The notes below the pieces were generated by a model. It did no database searches and had not been told where the DNA came from. It saw only the letters and a program-made list of their open reading frames with translations. The translations under genes were made by a program, and so were the position numbers. A stretch of 64,000 bases of DNA, taken from NCBI RefSeq assembly GCF_030252325.1, contig NZ_CP126981.1, forward strand, positions 3,100,001 to 3,164,000, read 5' to 3'. The DNA comes from Candidatus Mycobacterium wuenschmannii. GTDB lineage: Bacteria; Actinomycetota; Actinomycetes; Mycobacteriales; Mycobacteriaceae. Below, piece by piece: positions 19,572 through 28,385 of this stretch; within the stretch, counting starts at the first letter, position 1, and every line of letters begins with the position of its first letter.

Positions 19572-20558
19572 ATGTCATTGCGCGTCGCCATCACCGGGCC
19601 AACTGGAGAGATCGGTATCTCGACAATCGATGCTCTCGAAAGCCATCCCGATGTCGAACGCATCGTCGGGATGGCGCGGCGCCCATTCGACCCGGACGGT
19701 CAGGGGTGGTCGAAGACCGAATACCGGCAGGGCGACATCCTCGATCGCGACGCCGTCGAAGCACTGGTCGCGGAGGCTGACGTGGTGGTGCATCTCGCGT
19801 TCATCATTATGGGCTCGCGGGAAGAGAGCGCGCGAGTGAACCTGGCAGGCACGCGCAATGTTTTCGAGGCAACGGCAGCGGCGGATCGCCCTCGGCGACT
19901 CGTGTACGCGTCATCGGTTGCCGCCTATGGCTACCACGATGACAACCCGTTGCCGATCACCGAGGAGGTGCCCCCGCGAGGCTCGTCCGAGCACTACTAC
20001 TCAGAACAGAAGGCGGCGTGCGAGTCCGCATTGAGCGAGATCACCGTCGGCTCGCCACTCGAGGTATTCGTGCTCCGGCCGTGCATCGTCGCCGGGCCGA
20101 AGGCGCCCCTGCTCGCTGACGCAATGCCCTGGAACCAACTTCCTGGCCCGGTCCGTCGAATCACCCGTTCGCTGCCACTACCCAAACCCTTGTTACCCGA
20201 CCCGGGAATCCCGATGCAGTTGGTTCACCACGACGACGTCGCCGGCGCGATCGCGTTGGCGGTCACCACGGCGTCCGCTCCAGCCGGGGCGTACAACCTC
20301 GCGGGCGACGGCGTGCTGTCGATTTCGGACGTCGCCGAGGCGCTCGGCGCACGGCCGGTCAAAATACCGCAAGCTGCGGCGGCGGCAACGTCGGAGGTGA
20401 TCTCGCGACTGCCCTTTGTGCCGTCGGCACTGGAATGGCTGCACGCAGGACGGACGTCGGTCGTAATGGACATCAGCAAGGCCAAGGAAAAACTGCGGTG
20501 GCAACCGAAATATTCGGCAGCGCAGACACTTTCGCAACTAGCTGGCAGCCTCGAGTGA
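19572..20558 (+). CDS. NAD-dependent epimerase/dehydratase (extended SDR)
   Basis: Starting at ATG 19572 the protein is 328 residues. The NAD site is VAITGPTGEIG near the N-terminus, the catalytic serine region is VYASSVAAYG and the Tyr/Lys pair is YYSEQK. LVHHDDVAGAIALAV is the usual substrate-domain block. Family members act on nucleotide sugars, sterols or other ketones; which applies here is unknown. Neighbouring thiolase on the opposite strand converges with a nine-base gap. No homologue sits here in M. tuberculosis as I recall it. Confidence 0.85.
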   Translation: MSLRVAITGPTGEIGISTIDALESHPDVERIVGMARRPFDPDGQGWSKTEYRQGDILDRDAVEALVAEADVVVHLAFIIMGSREESARVNLAGTRNVFEATAAADRPRRLVYASSVAAYGYHDDNPLPITEEVPPRGSSEHYYSEQKAACESALSEITVGSPLEVFVLRPCIVAGPKAPLLADAMPWNQLPGPVRRITRSLPLPKPLLPDPGIPMQLVHHDDVAGAIALAVTTASAPAGAYNLAGDGVLSISDVAEALGARPVKIPQAAAAATSEVISRLPFVPSALEWLHAGRTSVVMDISKAKEKLRWQPKYSAAQTLSQLAGSLE

Positions 20559-20567
20559 GGTTGCCGA

Positions 20568-21743
20568 CTAGACCTCGATCACCACGGCGCCGCCCTGGCC
20601 GCCGCCGGCGCACATCGCCGCCACACCGATTCCGCCACCGCGACGGCCCAATTCGTGCACCAGCGTGGTCAGCATCCGCGCACCGCTGGCCGCGATGGGG
20701 TGGCCGAGGCTGCAGCCACTACCGAAGAAGTTGACCCGCTCTTCGTCGAGTCCGTACTCGCGGCACGCGGCGATCGGCACCGACGCGAAGGCCTCGTTGA
20801 TCTCCCACAGCGCGACGTCACCCGGTGCCAGACCGGCGCGGTCGAGCACCTTGCCGATCACCTTCACCGCGCCCAGGCCGGTGTCCTTCGGTTCGACGGC
20901 GGCCGCGGCCCAGGCCCGGACCGTCCCAAGCACCTTCAACCCGTGGGCGGAGGCATAGCCATCGTCGGCCAGCGTCAGCGCGGCGGCGGCATCGTTGGTG
21001 CCACTGCTGTTGCCTGCGGTGATCGAGAAGCCCTCGATCTCGGGGTGCAGCACCTTCAGCGAGGCCAGCTTCTCCGGGCTGGTCTCACGGCGCGGGTGCT
21101 CGTCGACGGCGAATTCGATCAGTGCGTCCTCGCGACCCTTGATTTTCAGCGGAAGGATCTCGTCGACGAACTTGCCGCCGTCGATCGCCCCGACCGCACG
21201 CTGGTGGGAGCGGTACGCCCAGGCGTCCATCTCCTCGCGGCTGATCCCGACGGCCTGCGCGGTGTTCCACCCGACGGTGATCGACATGTCGCGACCGGGG
21301 GCATCCGGGGTCTCGACGTGGGTCGGTGGAATCCAGCGCTCCTCGAACTCCAGCGTCGGGCCGGGAATGCGCCAGTTCATCAGCGGCGTCATCGACAACG
21401 ACTGCACGCCACCGCCGACGACGACCTTCTCCATACCGGAACTGATCTGTGCCGCGGCGTTTCCGACTGCGGTCAGGCTGCCCGCGCAGTGGCGGTTGAC
21501 GGCCTGCCCGGGCACCGACGTCATCCCGGAGGCCGACGCGGCGTAGCGGGCCATATCGCCTCCGCCATAGTGCGATTCGGCGAAGATCACGTCGTCGATG
21601 TCGGCGACCTCGACGCCCGAGCGACGGACCGCTTCCTGCAGGATCGAGGTCGCCAGGAACTCCGGTGTGGTGTTGACCAGTGATCCCTTGAACGACGTCG
21701 CGATGGCGGTTCGGACTGCGCTGACGATGACGGGCTTGGGCAT
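20568..21743 (-). CDS. Thiolase (acetyl-CoA acetyltransferase family)
   Basis: A 391-residue degradative-type thiolase. The acyl-accepting cysteine is Cys86 in NRHCAGSL, GHPIAASGARM carries the catalytic His and the C-terminal CAGGGQGGA holds the second cysteine. It cleaves 3-ketoacyl-CoA or condenses acyl-CoAs. FadA-type enzymes in mycobacteria serve fatty acid, cholesterol side-chain or other acyl-CoA degradation; the specific role is not visible here. It is monocistronic and diverges from ggtA. Confidence 0.93.
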   Translation of the reverse strand: MPKPVIVSAVRTAIATSFKGSLVNTTPEFLATSILQEAVRRSGVEVADIDDVIFAESHYGGGDMARYAASASGMTSVPGQAVNRHCAGSLTAVGNAAAQISSGMEKVVVGGGVQSLSMTPLMNWRIPGPTLEFEERWIPPTHVETPDAPGRDMSITVGWNTAQAVGISREEMDAWAYRSHQRAVGAIDGGKFVDEILPLKIKGREDALIEFAVDEHPRRETSPEKLASLKVLHPEIEGFSITAGNSSGTNDAAAALTLADDGYASAHGLKVLGTVRAWAAAAVEPKDTGLGAVKVIGKVLDRAGLAPGDVALWEINEAFASVPIAACREYGLDEERVNFFGSGCSLGHPIAASGARMLTTLVHELGRRGGGIGVAAMCAGGGQGGAVVIEV

Positions 21744-21840
21744 GTGATCTACCTTCGGTTCGGCCGCGTGCGGGGTTACAAATTCGGCTCAAAGCGTAAA
21801 TCGTAGCAGCTACCGTTGGACCGACGATATCGGCCGTCGA

Positions 21841-21856
21841 CCTACGCCTCCGTAGG
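21841..21856. promoter_or_regulatory. Short perfect hairpin before ggtA
   Basis: CCTACG and CGTAGG flank a four-base CCTC loop, ending eight bases before the GTG of ggtA. It could cover the translation start region or be an operator half. Six-base stems do arise by chance in GC-rich DNA. Confidence 0.3.
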
Positions 21857-21864
21857 CTGTCGGG

Positions 21865-23445
21865 GTGCAACCCTTCGGATGGGACCTGCCCTATGCATGG
21901 CCGCGCAAGCCGGTCCTGGCGGGCAACGTGGTGTGTACTTCGCAACCACTCGCCGCGCAGGCGGGCTTGAGGATGCTCGCCGACGGCGGCGGCGCGGTCG
22001 ACGCGGCGATCGCCACCGCAATCGCGCTGGCTGTCGTCGAACCGGTGTCCAACGGGATCGGGTCCGACGCGTTCGCGATTGTGTGGGACGGACGGAAACT
22101 GCACGGGCTCAACGCTTCCGGTCGCTCGCCCGCGGCGTGGACGCCGGAGTACTTCGGCGCCGCAGGTGTTCCCCCGTTCGGGTGGAATTCGGTAACGGTT
22201 CCCGGGGCGGTGTCGGCGTGGGTGGAACTGCACGCGAAGTTCGGCAAGCTGCCATTCGAGCGACTCTTCGATCCGGCGGTCTCCTACGCGCGCAACGGTT
22301 TTCTGCTGTCGCCGACGATCGCGCAGCAGTGGGCGGCGCAGGTTCCGCTGTTCGAGGGGCAACCCGGCTTCGCGGAGAGCTTCCTGCCAGGCGGACGCGC
22401 GCCGCACGCCGGCGAACTGGTAAAGCTGCCGGGCCATGCCGCCACCCTCGAGTCGATCGCCGACACCCGAGGCGAGACGTTCTACCGCGGAGAACTCGCC
22501 GAGAAACTCGAGGCGCACTCGACCGCGAACGGCGGGGCGATGCGGGTGGCCGATCTGAGCGCGCATCACGCCGACTGGGTCGATGTCATATCCGGCCAAT
22601 ACCGCGGCTACACAGTGCACGAGATCCCGCCTAATGGCCAGGGCATCGTCGCGCTGATCGCGCTCGGCATCCTGGAGCACTTCGAGATGGATTCGCTCCC
22701 AGTCGATTCCGCTGAGAGCGTGCACCTGCAGATCGAAGCGGTGAAGCTGGCGTTCGCCGACGCGCAGGCCTACGTGTCCGACATCGACACCATGCCGCTG
22801 CGCCCGGACGACCTGCTCGACCCCGGCTATCTGCGCGAGCGCGCCGCGCTCATCGACCCGCACCACGCCCGAGCGGCGACGGCCGGTACGCCCCGCGGTG
22901 GCACCGTGTATCTCACCGCCGCCGATTCGTCGGGTGTGATGGTCTCGATGATCCAGTCGAACTACATGGGCTTCGGCTCGGGCGTAGTGGTGCCCGGCAC
23001 CGGCATCGCCCTACAGAACCGTGGTGCGGATTTTACTGCGCAACAAGGACATCCGAATCAGGTCGGGCCCAACAAGCGGCCGTACCACACCATCATCCCG
23101 GGCTTCCTGACAAAGGACGGCGCCCCGGTGATGAGCTTCGGGGTGATGGGCGGACCGATGCAGCCGCAGGGCCACGTTCAGGTGGTGGCGCGTATCGCCG
23201 ACCATGGTCAGAATCCGCAGGCCGCCTGCGACGGGCCACGGTTCCGCTGGGCGCACGATCGCCAGGTGTACTGCGAGGCAGGATTTCCGGCGACGACGCT
23301 TGACGGGCTGCGGCAACGGGGTCATGAACTTGCGACCACCGACGACTACAACCAGTTCGGCAGTTGCCAGGCAATCTGGCGACTCGACGACGGCTACCTC
23401 GCAGTCAGCGACCCGCGCCGGGACGGCCAGGCGGCCGGCTTCTAG
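21865..23445 (+). CDS. ggtA: Gamma-glutamyltransferase family protein
   Basis: A 526-residue GGT-type Ntn-hydrolase precursor. The early [18 protein letters not shown] and [19 protein letters not shown] blocks are typical. Autoprocessing should occur before Thr347 in [14 protein letters not shown], which aligns with the TTHxSVVD nucleophile region but replaces its His. No signal peptide is evident, unlike many periplasmic GGTs. Other members of this branch act as acylases, so glutathione is not assured as substrate. GTG start. Its TAG shares CTAG with the stop of purD. Matches Rv0773c. Confidence 0.9.
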   Translation: MQPFGWDLPYAWPRKPVLAGNVVCTSQPLAAQAGLRMLADGGGAVDAAIATAIALAVVEPVSNGIGSDAFAIVWDGRKLHGLNASGRSPAAWTPEYFGAAGVPPFGWNSVTVPGAVSAWVELHAKFGKLPFERLFDPAVSYARNGFLLSPTIAQQWAAQVPLFEGQPGFAESFLPGGRAPHAGELVKLPGHAATLESIADTRGETFYRGELAEKLEAHSTANGGAMRVADLSAHHADWVDVISGQYRGYTVHEIPPNGQGIVALIALGILEHFEMDSLPVDSAESVHLQIEAVKLAFADAQAYVSDIDTMPLRPDDLLDPGYLRERAALIDPHHARAATAGTPRGGTVYLTAADSSGVMVSMIQSNYMGFGSGVVVPGTGIALQNRGADFTAQQGHPNQVGPNKRPYHTIIPGFLTKDGAPVMSFGVMGGPMQPQGHVQVVARIADHGQNPQAACDGPRFRWAHDRQVYCEAGFPATTLDGLRQRGHELATTDDYNQFGSCQAIWRLDDGYLAVSDPRRDGQAAGF

Positions 23446-24710
23446 AGGCTGATCCTGCCTTCGGCCGCGGCCAGGCCGATGTCGGTGCGAAAGTGGCTGC
23501 CAGGCAACCGAATCGAGCCGATAATGTCGTACGCCGCCGAGCGGGCAGCGGTCAGATCGGCACCGGTGCCCACTACCGAGAGCACACGCCCGCCTGTCGA
23601 CACGATCGCGCCGTCGTCGCGTCGTATGGTTCCGGCGTGCAGGACACCGGCGGCCTCCGATCCGGAGATCGCATCGCCGACGCGGGGCTTGCCCGGATAG
23701 TTCTCCGCTGCGACCACCACCGTCACGGCGGCACCGTCGCGCCACCGCAACTCGCCGAAGCTCGCCAGCGTGCCGGTGGCGGCCGCATTCAGCAGCTGGC
23801 CGAGCGGCGACTCGAGCAGCGCAAGCACCGACTGCGTCTCGGGATCACCGAAGCGGCAATTGAATTCGATCACCGCCGGCCCGTTCGAGGTGATCGCCAG
23901 CCCGGCATACAGCAGACCCGAGAACGAACTACCGCGCCGGACAAGCTCAGCCGCAACGGGTTCCACGATCAAGCCGACGATCGAGCGATACACGTCGTCG
24001 GGGAGCCACGGCAACGGGGCGTAGGCCCCCATCCCCCCGGTGTTCGGACCCGCGTCGCCGTCGCCGACCCGCTTGAAGTCCTGCGCCGCCAGCAACGGCA
24101 CCACGGTCTCGCCGTCGACGATGCAGAACAGCGACACCTCGGGCCCGTCGAGGAAAGACTCCAGCAGCACCGGATGTCCGGATTCGAGCAGGCTTGCGGC
24201 GTGGGCGCGCGCGACGTCGCGGTCGGGGGTGACCACCACACCCTTGCCGGCGGCCAACCGGTCGTCCTTCACCACCCAGGCGGGATCGCCGGCGCCCGGG
24301 CCGAACCTATCCAACGCCGCATCCACATCGGCTGGGCTGTCGACGATCTCGCTGGACGCGGTGCGCACCCCCGCAGCCGCCATCACATCTTTGGCGAAGG
24401 CCTTCGATCCCTCGATCTGCGCCGCGTCCTTGCTGGGTCCGAAGCAGGCGATGCCGGCGGCGCGCACGGCGTCGGCAACGCCAAGCACCAAGGGGACTTC
24501 AGGCCCGATCACCACCAGGTCGGCATGGACCTCACGCGCCAAGGCCACGACGTCGTCACTCGAGGAGACGTCTACGTCGTGCTGGTCAGCGACCGAGGCG
24601 GTGCCGGCGTTGCCGGGTGCGATGGCCAGCGCCTCGACCTGCGGATCGGCGCGCAGCGCCAGCAGCAGGGCATGTTCGCGGGCACCGGAGCCGATCACCA
24701 GAACGCGCAC
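23442..24710 (-). CDS. purD: Phosphoribosylamine-glycine ligase PurD
   Basis: The 422-residue ATP-grasp enzyme makes GAR from phosphoribosylamine, glycine and ATP. N-terminal [15 protein letters not shown] is diagnostic, and the ATP-grasp core shows [26 protein letters not shown] and [12 protein letters not shown] with the metal-binding residues. GTG start at 24710. It is the fifth purine gene on this strand in the window, though separated from the others by many unrelated genes. Matches Rv0772 in place and length. Confidence 0.97.
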   Translation of the reverse strand: MRVLVIGSGAREHALLLALRADPQVEALAIAPGNAGTASVADQHDVDVSSSDDVVALAREVHADLVVIGPEVPLVLGVADAVRAAGIACFGPSKDAAQIEGSKAFAKDVMAAAGVRTASSEIVDSPADVDAALDRFGPGAGDPAWVVKDDRLAAGKGVVVTPDRDVARAHAASLLESGHPVLLESFLDGPEVSLFCIVDGETVVPLLAAQDFKRVGDGDAGPNTGGMGAYAPLPWLPDDVYRSIVGLIVEPVAAELVRRGSSFSGLLYAGLAITSNGPAVIEFNCRFGDPETQSVLALLESPLGQLLNAAATGTLASFGELRWRDGAAVTVVVAAENYPGKPRVGDAISGSEAAGVLHAGTIRRDDGAIVSTGGRVLSVVGTGADLTAARSAAYDIIGSIRLPGSHFRTDIGLAAAEGRISL

Positions 24711-24756
24711 GGGAGGTCACTCTAGCGAAGCGATGCGGCACCACGCGGAGCGGCAG

Positions 24757-25158
24757 TCAGATGATTTTCTCGAGCAGGTTGGTCAGCTCTTTGCGTTGAG
24801 CGGCGGTGAGCCGCTCTAGCCGCTTGTCGAACTCTCCGGACAGCGCTGACATGCCGCCCGCCGACGCCTTCCGGCCGGACGCGGTGAGCAACAGCCGGTG
24901 GCGTCGCAGATCCGAGGGATCGATCTCACGGCGCACGAAACCCGCCGACTCCAGCCGCTTGAGATACGCGGTCACCGTCGCCTTCGGCATATGCAGCGTC
25001 GAGGCCAATTCCGCCGGATAGGGATGCTCGTCAATCTCGGCGAGCAGAAAGAGCTCTTTGGAGTCCAGACCCAGCGCGCAGATGTCGTTCTCGGCACAGG
25101 AGATTACCGACAGCAGCACCCGGTAATTCAGCGACCAGATTTTCGCGGCATCAGACAT
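24757..25158 (-). CDS. MarR-family transcriptional regulator
   Basis: A 133-residue winged-helix protein. The recognition region is YPAELASTLHMPKATVTAYLKRLESAGFVRR and the wing is DPSDLRRHRLLLTASGRK. The C-terminal amphipathic helix (FDKRLERLTAAQRKELTNLLEKI) is the dimerisation arm. It diverges from an aldo/keto reductase across 82 bases that hold a perfect 14-base palindrome, so it most likely represses both. No ligand can be named; phenolics and quinones are common for the family. Confidence 0.9.
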   Translation of the reverse strand: MSDAAKIWSLNYRVLLSVISCAENDICALGLDSKELFLLAEIDEHPYPAELASTLHMPKATVTAYLKRLESAGFVRREIDPSDLRRHRLLLTASGRKASAGGMSALSGEFDKRLERLTAAQRKELTNLLEKII

Positions 25159-25172
25159 CGACTTGCCAGATC

Positions 25173-25186
25173 GTTCAGATCTGAAC
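25173..25186. promoter_or_regulatory. Palindromic operator between MarR and aldo/keto reductase genes
   Basis: GTTCAGATCTGAAC is a perfect 14-base palindrome lying 15 bases before the MarR start and 55 before the reductase start. It runs into AACTAGTTTAGTTATG, which contains a second short palindrome (AACTAGTT, 25184-25191) and AT-rich -10-like sequence. This is the usual arrangement for a MarR operator. Confidence 0.65.
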
Positions 25187-25240
25187 TAGTTTAGTTATGA
25201 ACAACCGCATAGCCGAACAATCTATCAGAAGGACGTCATC

Positions 25241-26329
25241 ATGCCTCTGGATCAATACGTGACACTCGGACGATCCGGCCTGCGCGTCAGCCCGCTCTGT
25301 CTGGGCGCCATGACCTTCGGCGAAGACCTCGGCTGGGGCACCAGCGTCGAGGAGTCGCAACAGATCATCGACCGTTACATCGAACTCGGCGGCAATTTCA
25401 TCGACACCGCGAACTTCTACACTCGCAGCCACTCCGAAAAGATCCTCGGCGACCACATCGGCCGCAACGCCGCCCGCCGCGACCGTCTGGTGCTCGCCAC
25501 GAAATTCAGCGGCAACCTGTATCCGGGCGACCCGAACGGCGGCGGCTCGGGCCGCAAGTCGTTGATCAGCGCCTGCGAGCACTCCCTACGCAGGCTGCAG
25601 ACCGACTACATCGACCTGTACTGGTTGCACATCTGGGATGCCAACACTCCCATCGAGGAGACGATGGCGGCGCTCGACGATCTCGTCACGGCGGGCAAGG
25701 TGCGCTACATCGGCGTCTCGGACACCCCGGCCTGGAAGATCGCGCAAGCCAACCTGATTGCGAACTTCCGCGGGTGGTCCAGCTTCATCGGCCTGCAGGT
25801 TGAGTACTCACTGTTGGAGCGCTCCATCGAGCAGGAGTTGGTTCCGATGGCCGATGAATTCGGCCTCGGCATCACGCCGTGGTCACCGCTCAAGGGCGGC
25901 GCGCTCAGTGGAAAGTACACCCGGGCCAACAGCAGCGCGAACGACTCCGGTCGCGGCGTGATGGTCAACGCGTTCCTCAACGAGAAGACCTACGCGCTGG
26001 TCGATGAATTGGAAATCATCGCCGAGGCGCACAACACCACCGTCGCCGGCGTCGCGCTGGCCTGGGTGCACGAACAGCCCGGAGTTTCGTCGGTGATCAT
26101 CGGCGCGCGCAGGCTGTCGCAACTCGACGACAACATTGAGGCTGTCGACGTGCACCTCACCGCCGAAGAACTCGAGCGGCTCAACACGCTCACCAAGCCC
26201 AAGTTCGGATTCCCGAACAACATGCTGGAGATGGCCCCGGGCATCCTCAACGGCGGGGCTACCGTCAACGGTGTCACCGCACAGCCGTCGGAGTACGTGT
26301 TGATCCCCGAAGGCGTTCAGCCGTACTGA
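25241..26329 (+). CDS. Aldo/keto reductase
   Basis: A 362-residue AKR with the full tetrad: Asp and Tyr in NFIDTANFYTRSHSE, Lys in LVLATKFSG and His in LYWLHIWD. The C-terminal NADPH-binding block is SSVIIGARRLSQLDDN. It belongs to the YghZ/Tas-like branch that reduces aldehydes and ketones with NADPH. The ATG follows AGAAGGACGTCATC, a good ribosome-binding site. It is controlled very probably by the divergent MarR protein. Not part of the remembered M. tuberculosis order at this place. Confidence 0.93.
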   Translation: MPLDQYVTLGRSGLRVSPLCLGAMTFGEDLGWGTSVEESQQIIDRYIELGGNFIDTANFYTRSHSEKILGDHIGRNAARRDRLVLATKFSGNLYPGDPNGGGSGRKSLISACEHSLRRLQTDYIDLYWLHIWDANTPIEETMAALDDLVTAGKVRYIGVSDTPAWKIAQANLIANFRGWSSFIGLQVEYSLLERSIEQELVPMADEFGLGITPWSPLKGGALSGKYTRANSSANDSGRGVMVNAFLNEKTYALVDELEIIAEAHNTTVAGVALAWVHEQPGVSSVIIGARRLSQLDDNIEAVDVHLTAEELERLNTLTKPKFGFPNNMLEMAPGILNGGATVNGVTAQPSEYVLIPEGVQPY

Positions 26330-26339
26330 GATTGGCGGG

Positions 26340-26768
26340 CTATTCGCCCGAATGCATCTTCAGTGCGCCCTCGACGTTCGCCTTCTTGTCCTCGGCGGCC
26401 CCCTTGGCCGCGGCTTTCTTCCGCTTGGCGACGACGCTGTCGACGGCACCGTTGAGAGCCGAGCCCAACGGGAAGCCGAGATAGTGCGTGAGGAAGACCG
26501 CCATCTCCTTGAGTTCGGTCTCGGTCATCTCATCGTTGAGGAGCGCGGCGTTGATCTGAATCTCGGCCAAGTCGCGGTTACCGATCGCGGTCACCGCGGT
26601 CAGCGTCATGATCCGCTTGTCGCGCATCGACAATCCGGGCCGGGTCCAGATGCTGCCGAAGAGGTGGTCGACGGTCAGGTCGAAATACGCGTCGCCCTCG
26701 ATGTTGGGCATCTCCCAGCCGTAGACCTCGTTCATCTTGGCGAGGCCCTTGCTGCGCAACTCGTCCAT
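26340..26768 (-). CDS. Carboxymuconolactone decarboxylase family protein
   Basis: A 142-residue protein from ATG 26768, which lies four bases after AGAGG and overlaps the preceding stop by one base. GDAYFDLTVDHLFGSIWTRPG and ELKEMAVFLTHYLGFPLG are typical CMD/AhpD-fold blocks, but the CxxC of AhpD peroxidases is absent, so it is not a thiol reductase. The last 30 residues are a Lys/Ala-rich tail. It is the last gene of the aldehyde dehydrogenase operon. Matches Rv0771. Confidence 0.88.
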   Translation of the reverse strand: MDELRSKGLAKMNEVYGWEMPNIEGDAYFDLTVDHLFGSIWTRPGLSMRDKRIMTLTAVTAIGNRDLAEIQINAALLNDEMTETELKEMAVFLTHYLGFPLGSALNGAVDSVVAKRKKAAAKGAAEDKKANVEGALKMHSGE

Positions 26769-27622
26769 CACGCCTCTTTCTCTGTGTGTGGCACCCCGAG
26801 TCCGGCGGCCAACCCTTTATAGGCCAACTGCGCCAACGGCAGATCGACGGACACCGACTCGCCCAATTCCAGAGCGAGGCTCAGATCCTTCTCCCCCAGC
26901 CCGCGGGCGTGCACGAAGGAGTTGTACAAGAAGTTCTCCGGCTCAATGTCTTTCATGTCGTCGCGCACCATGATCGCGCCCGGCCCACTGGTGAGCGCAT
27001 CGGTGTGCCGGACGACGCGGCCCAGCGCCTGCAGGTCCAGCCCCGCGGCCTCGGCAAGCTTCATCGCTTCGCAGGCCGCGACGTATGAGGTGAAGGTCAA
27101 CATGTTGCGGGCCAACTTCATTCGGGTGCCCGCGCCCGGCTCCCCGGCATGCACCACCATCGCCGCCCAGTGCTTGAACGCCGGCTTGATCTTCTCGTAG
27201 ACCTCGCGGTCGGCACCCACCATGGTGGCCAGCTTGCCTTCGGCCGCGGCCGTCGCGCCGCCGCTCACCGGGGCGTCGACGATGTAAATGCCCTGCGGCT
27301 TCAGCTCATTCGCGAGTTCCGCCGCCGTGGTCTCGCGAATCGTCGAGTGAATTGCGATCACCGTTCCGGGCTTGGCGTGCTTGGCAAGATCGCCGACTAC
27401 CTCACGCACCTGGTCGTCATCGAGCACGGTCACGTGGATGATGTCTGCGTCGGCGACGTCGGCCACACTGTCGGCCAGCCGTGCGCCCTTTTCGGCCAGG
27501 GGTGCCATCGCATCAGACCGGATGTCGTAAACCGTGATGCCACCGGCCCATTCGGTCATCTTGGTGGCCATCGGCGCACCCATGTTGCCCAGACCGATGT
27601 AGCCCAGCGTCATGTGGGTCAT
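26768..27622 (-). CDS. 3-hydroxyisobutyrate-dehydrogenase-family NAD(P) oxidoreductase
   Basis: At 284 residues it has the beta-hydroxyacid dehydrogenase layout: GYIGLGNMGAPMATKM for NAD(P), DAPVSGGATAAAEGKL for substrate and a catalytic Lys in RMKLARNML. It oxidises a 3-hydroxyacid or reduces the semialdehyde; substrate unknown. The ATG overlaps the upstream SDR stop (ATGA), and its own stop overlaps the CMD start by one base, so the four genes from aldA on form one tightly coupled operon. Matches Rv0770. Confidence 0.92.
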   Translation of the reverse strand: MTHMTLGYIGLGNMGAPMATKMTEWAGGITVYDIRSDAMAPLAEKGARLADSVADVADADIIHVTVLDDDQVREVVGDLAKHAKPGTVIAIHSTIRETTAAELANELKPQGIYIVDAPVSGGATAAAEGKLATMVGADREVYEKIKPAFKHWAAMVVHAGEPGAGTRMKLARNMLTFTSYVAACEAMKLAEAAGLDLQALGRVVRHTDALTSGPGAIMVRDDMKDIEPENFLYNSFVHARGLGEKDLSLALELGESVSVDLPLAQLAYKGLAAGLGVPHTEKEA

Positions 27623-28368
27623 GAGCGGAAGATCTGTCCGCCGTCGACGTTGAAGATCTGGCCGGTGATCCAGGACGCCTCGTCAGAGAGCAGGAAAAGA
27701 CACATGCCGACCAGATCCTCCGGAGTTCCCATCCGGGAGAGCGGGATACCCTTGACGATGTCCGCGACCATCTCCTGCGGTGTGGTGGTCCGGTTGGCCT
27801 CGGTGTCGATGGGGCCCGGGGCGATCGCGTTGATCCGGATGTTCTGGCCCGCGAGTTCGGTGGCCAACTGCTGAGTCAGGCCGTTGATACCGACCTTGGC
27901 CAGTCCATAGAAGTTCGAATACAGCCATGCGGCCGTTGAGGATTGGTTGACGATCACGCCTCCGCCGCGCTTGGCCATCTTCTTGTACACCGCGCGGGTG
28001 CACCACAGCGCGCCGTCGAGGTTCACGCTCATGAACTTCTTGTAGTACTCGGGGTCGACGGTGAGCAGGAAGTCGAGCTTCATGCCGCCGAAGATCGCGG
28101 CGTTGTTCACCAGGTAGTCGATGCCGCCGAACTCCGCGAGCGTCTGGTCCGCCATCGCCTTGGCCGAGGCCGGGTCCGAGACGTCCACCGGAATGCTGAG
28201 CGCCGTGCCACCGTCGGCGACGATCTGCTTGGCAACACCTTGTGCCGCTTCGGCATTGATGTCGGCGACAATGACGGCAGCACCCTCGCGGGCCAGCGCT
28301 TCGGCGTAGGCCTGGCCGATACCGCCGCCGGATCCGGTGACGATCGCGACCTTGTTCTCAAACCGCAT
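27619..28368 (-). CDS. Short-chain dehydrogenase/reductase
   Basis: A 249-residue classical SDR. The cofactor motif is TGSGGGIG near the N-terminus, NNAA marks the fourth strand, and the active site reads NQSSTAAWLYSNFYGLAKVG, with Ser and the YxxxK-type Tyr-Gly-Leu-Ala-Lys. The C-terminus ends IFNVDGGQI. An AGGAAAAC element precedes the ATG. It sits 17 bases after the aldehyde dehydrogenase and overlaps the next gene. Substrate is unknown. Matches Rv0769. Confidence 0.93.
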   Translation of the reverse strand: MRFENKVAIVTGSGGGIGQAYAEALAREGAAVIVADINAEAAQGVAKQIVADGGTALSIPVDVSDPASAKAMADQTLAEFGGIDYLVNNAAIFGGMKLDFLLTVDPEYYKKFMSVNLDGALWCTRAVYKKMAKRGGGVIVNQSSTAAWLYSNFYGLAKVGINGLTQQLATELAGQNIRINAIAPGPIDTEANRTTTPQEMVADIVKGIPLSRMGTPEDLVGMCLFLLSDEASWITGQIFNVDGGQIFRS

Positions 28369-28385
28369 GTTTTCCTCTCCAGCTG

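Noticed and set aside
23364..24725. A 453-codon plus-strand frame opposite purD
   Set aside because: Antisense to purD with shadow-like composition.
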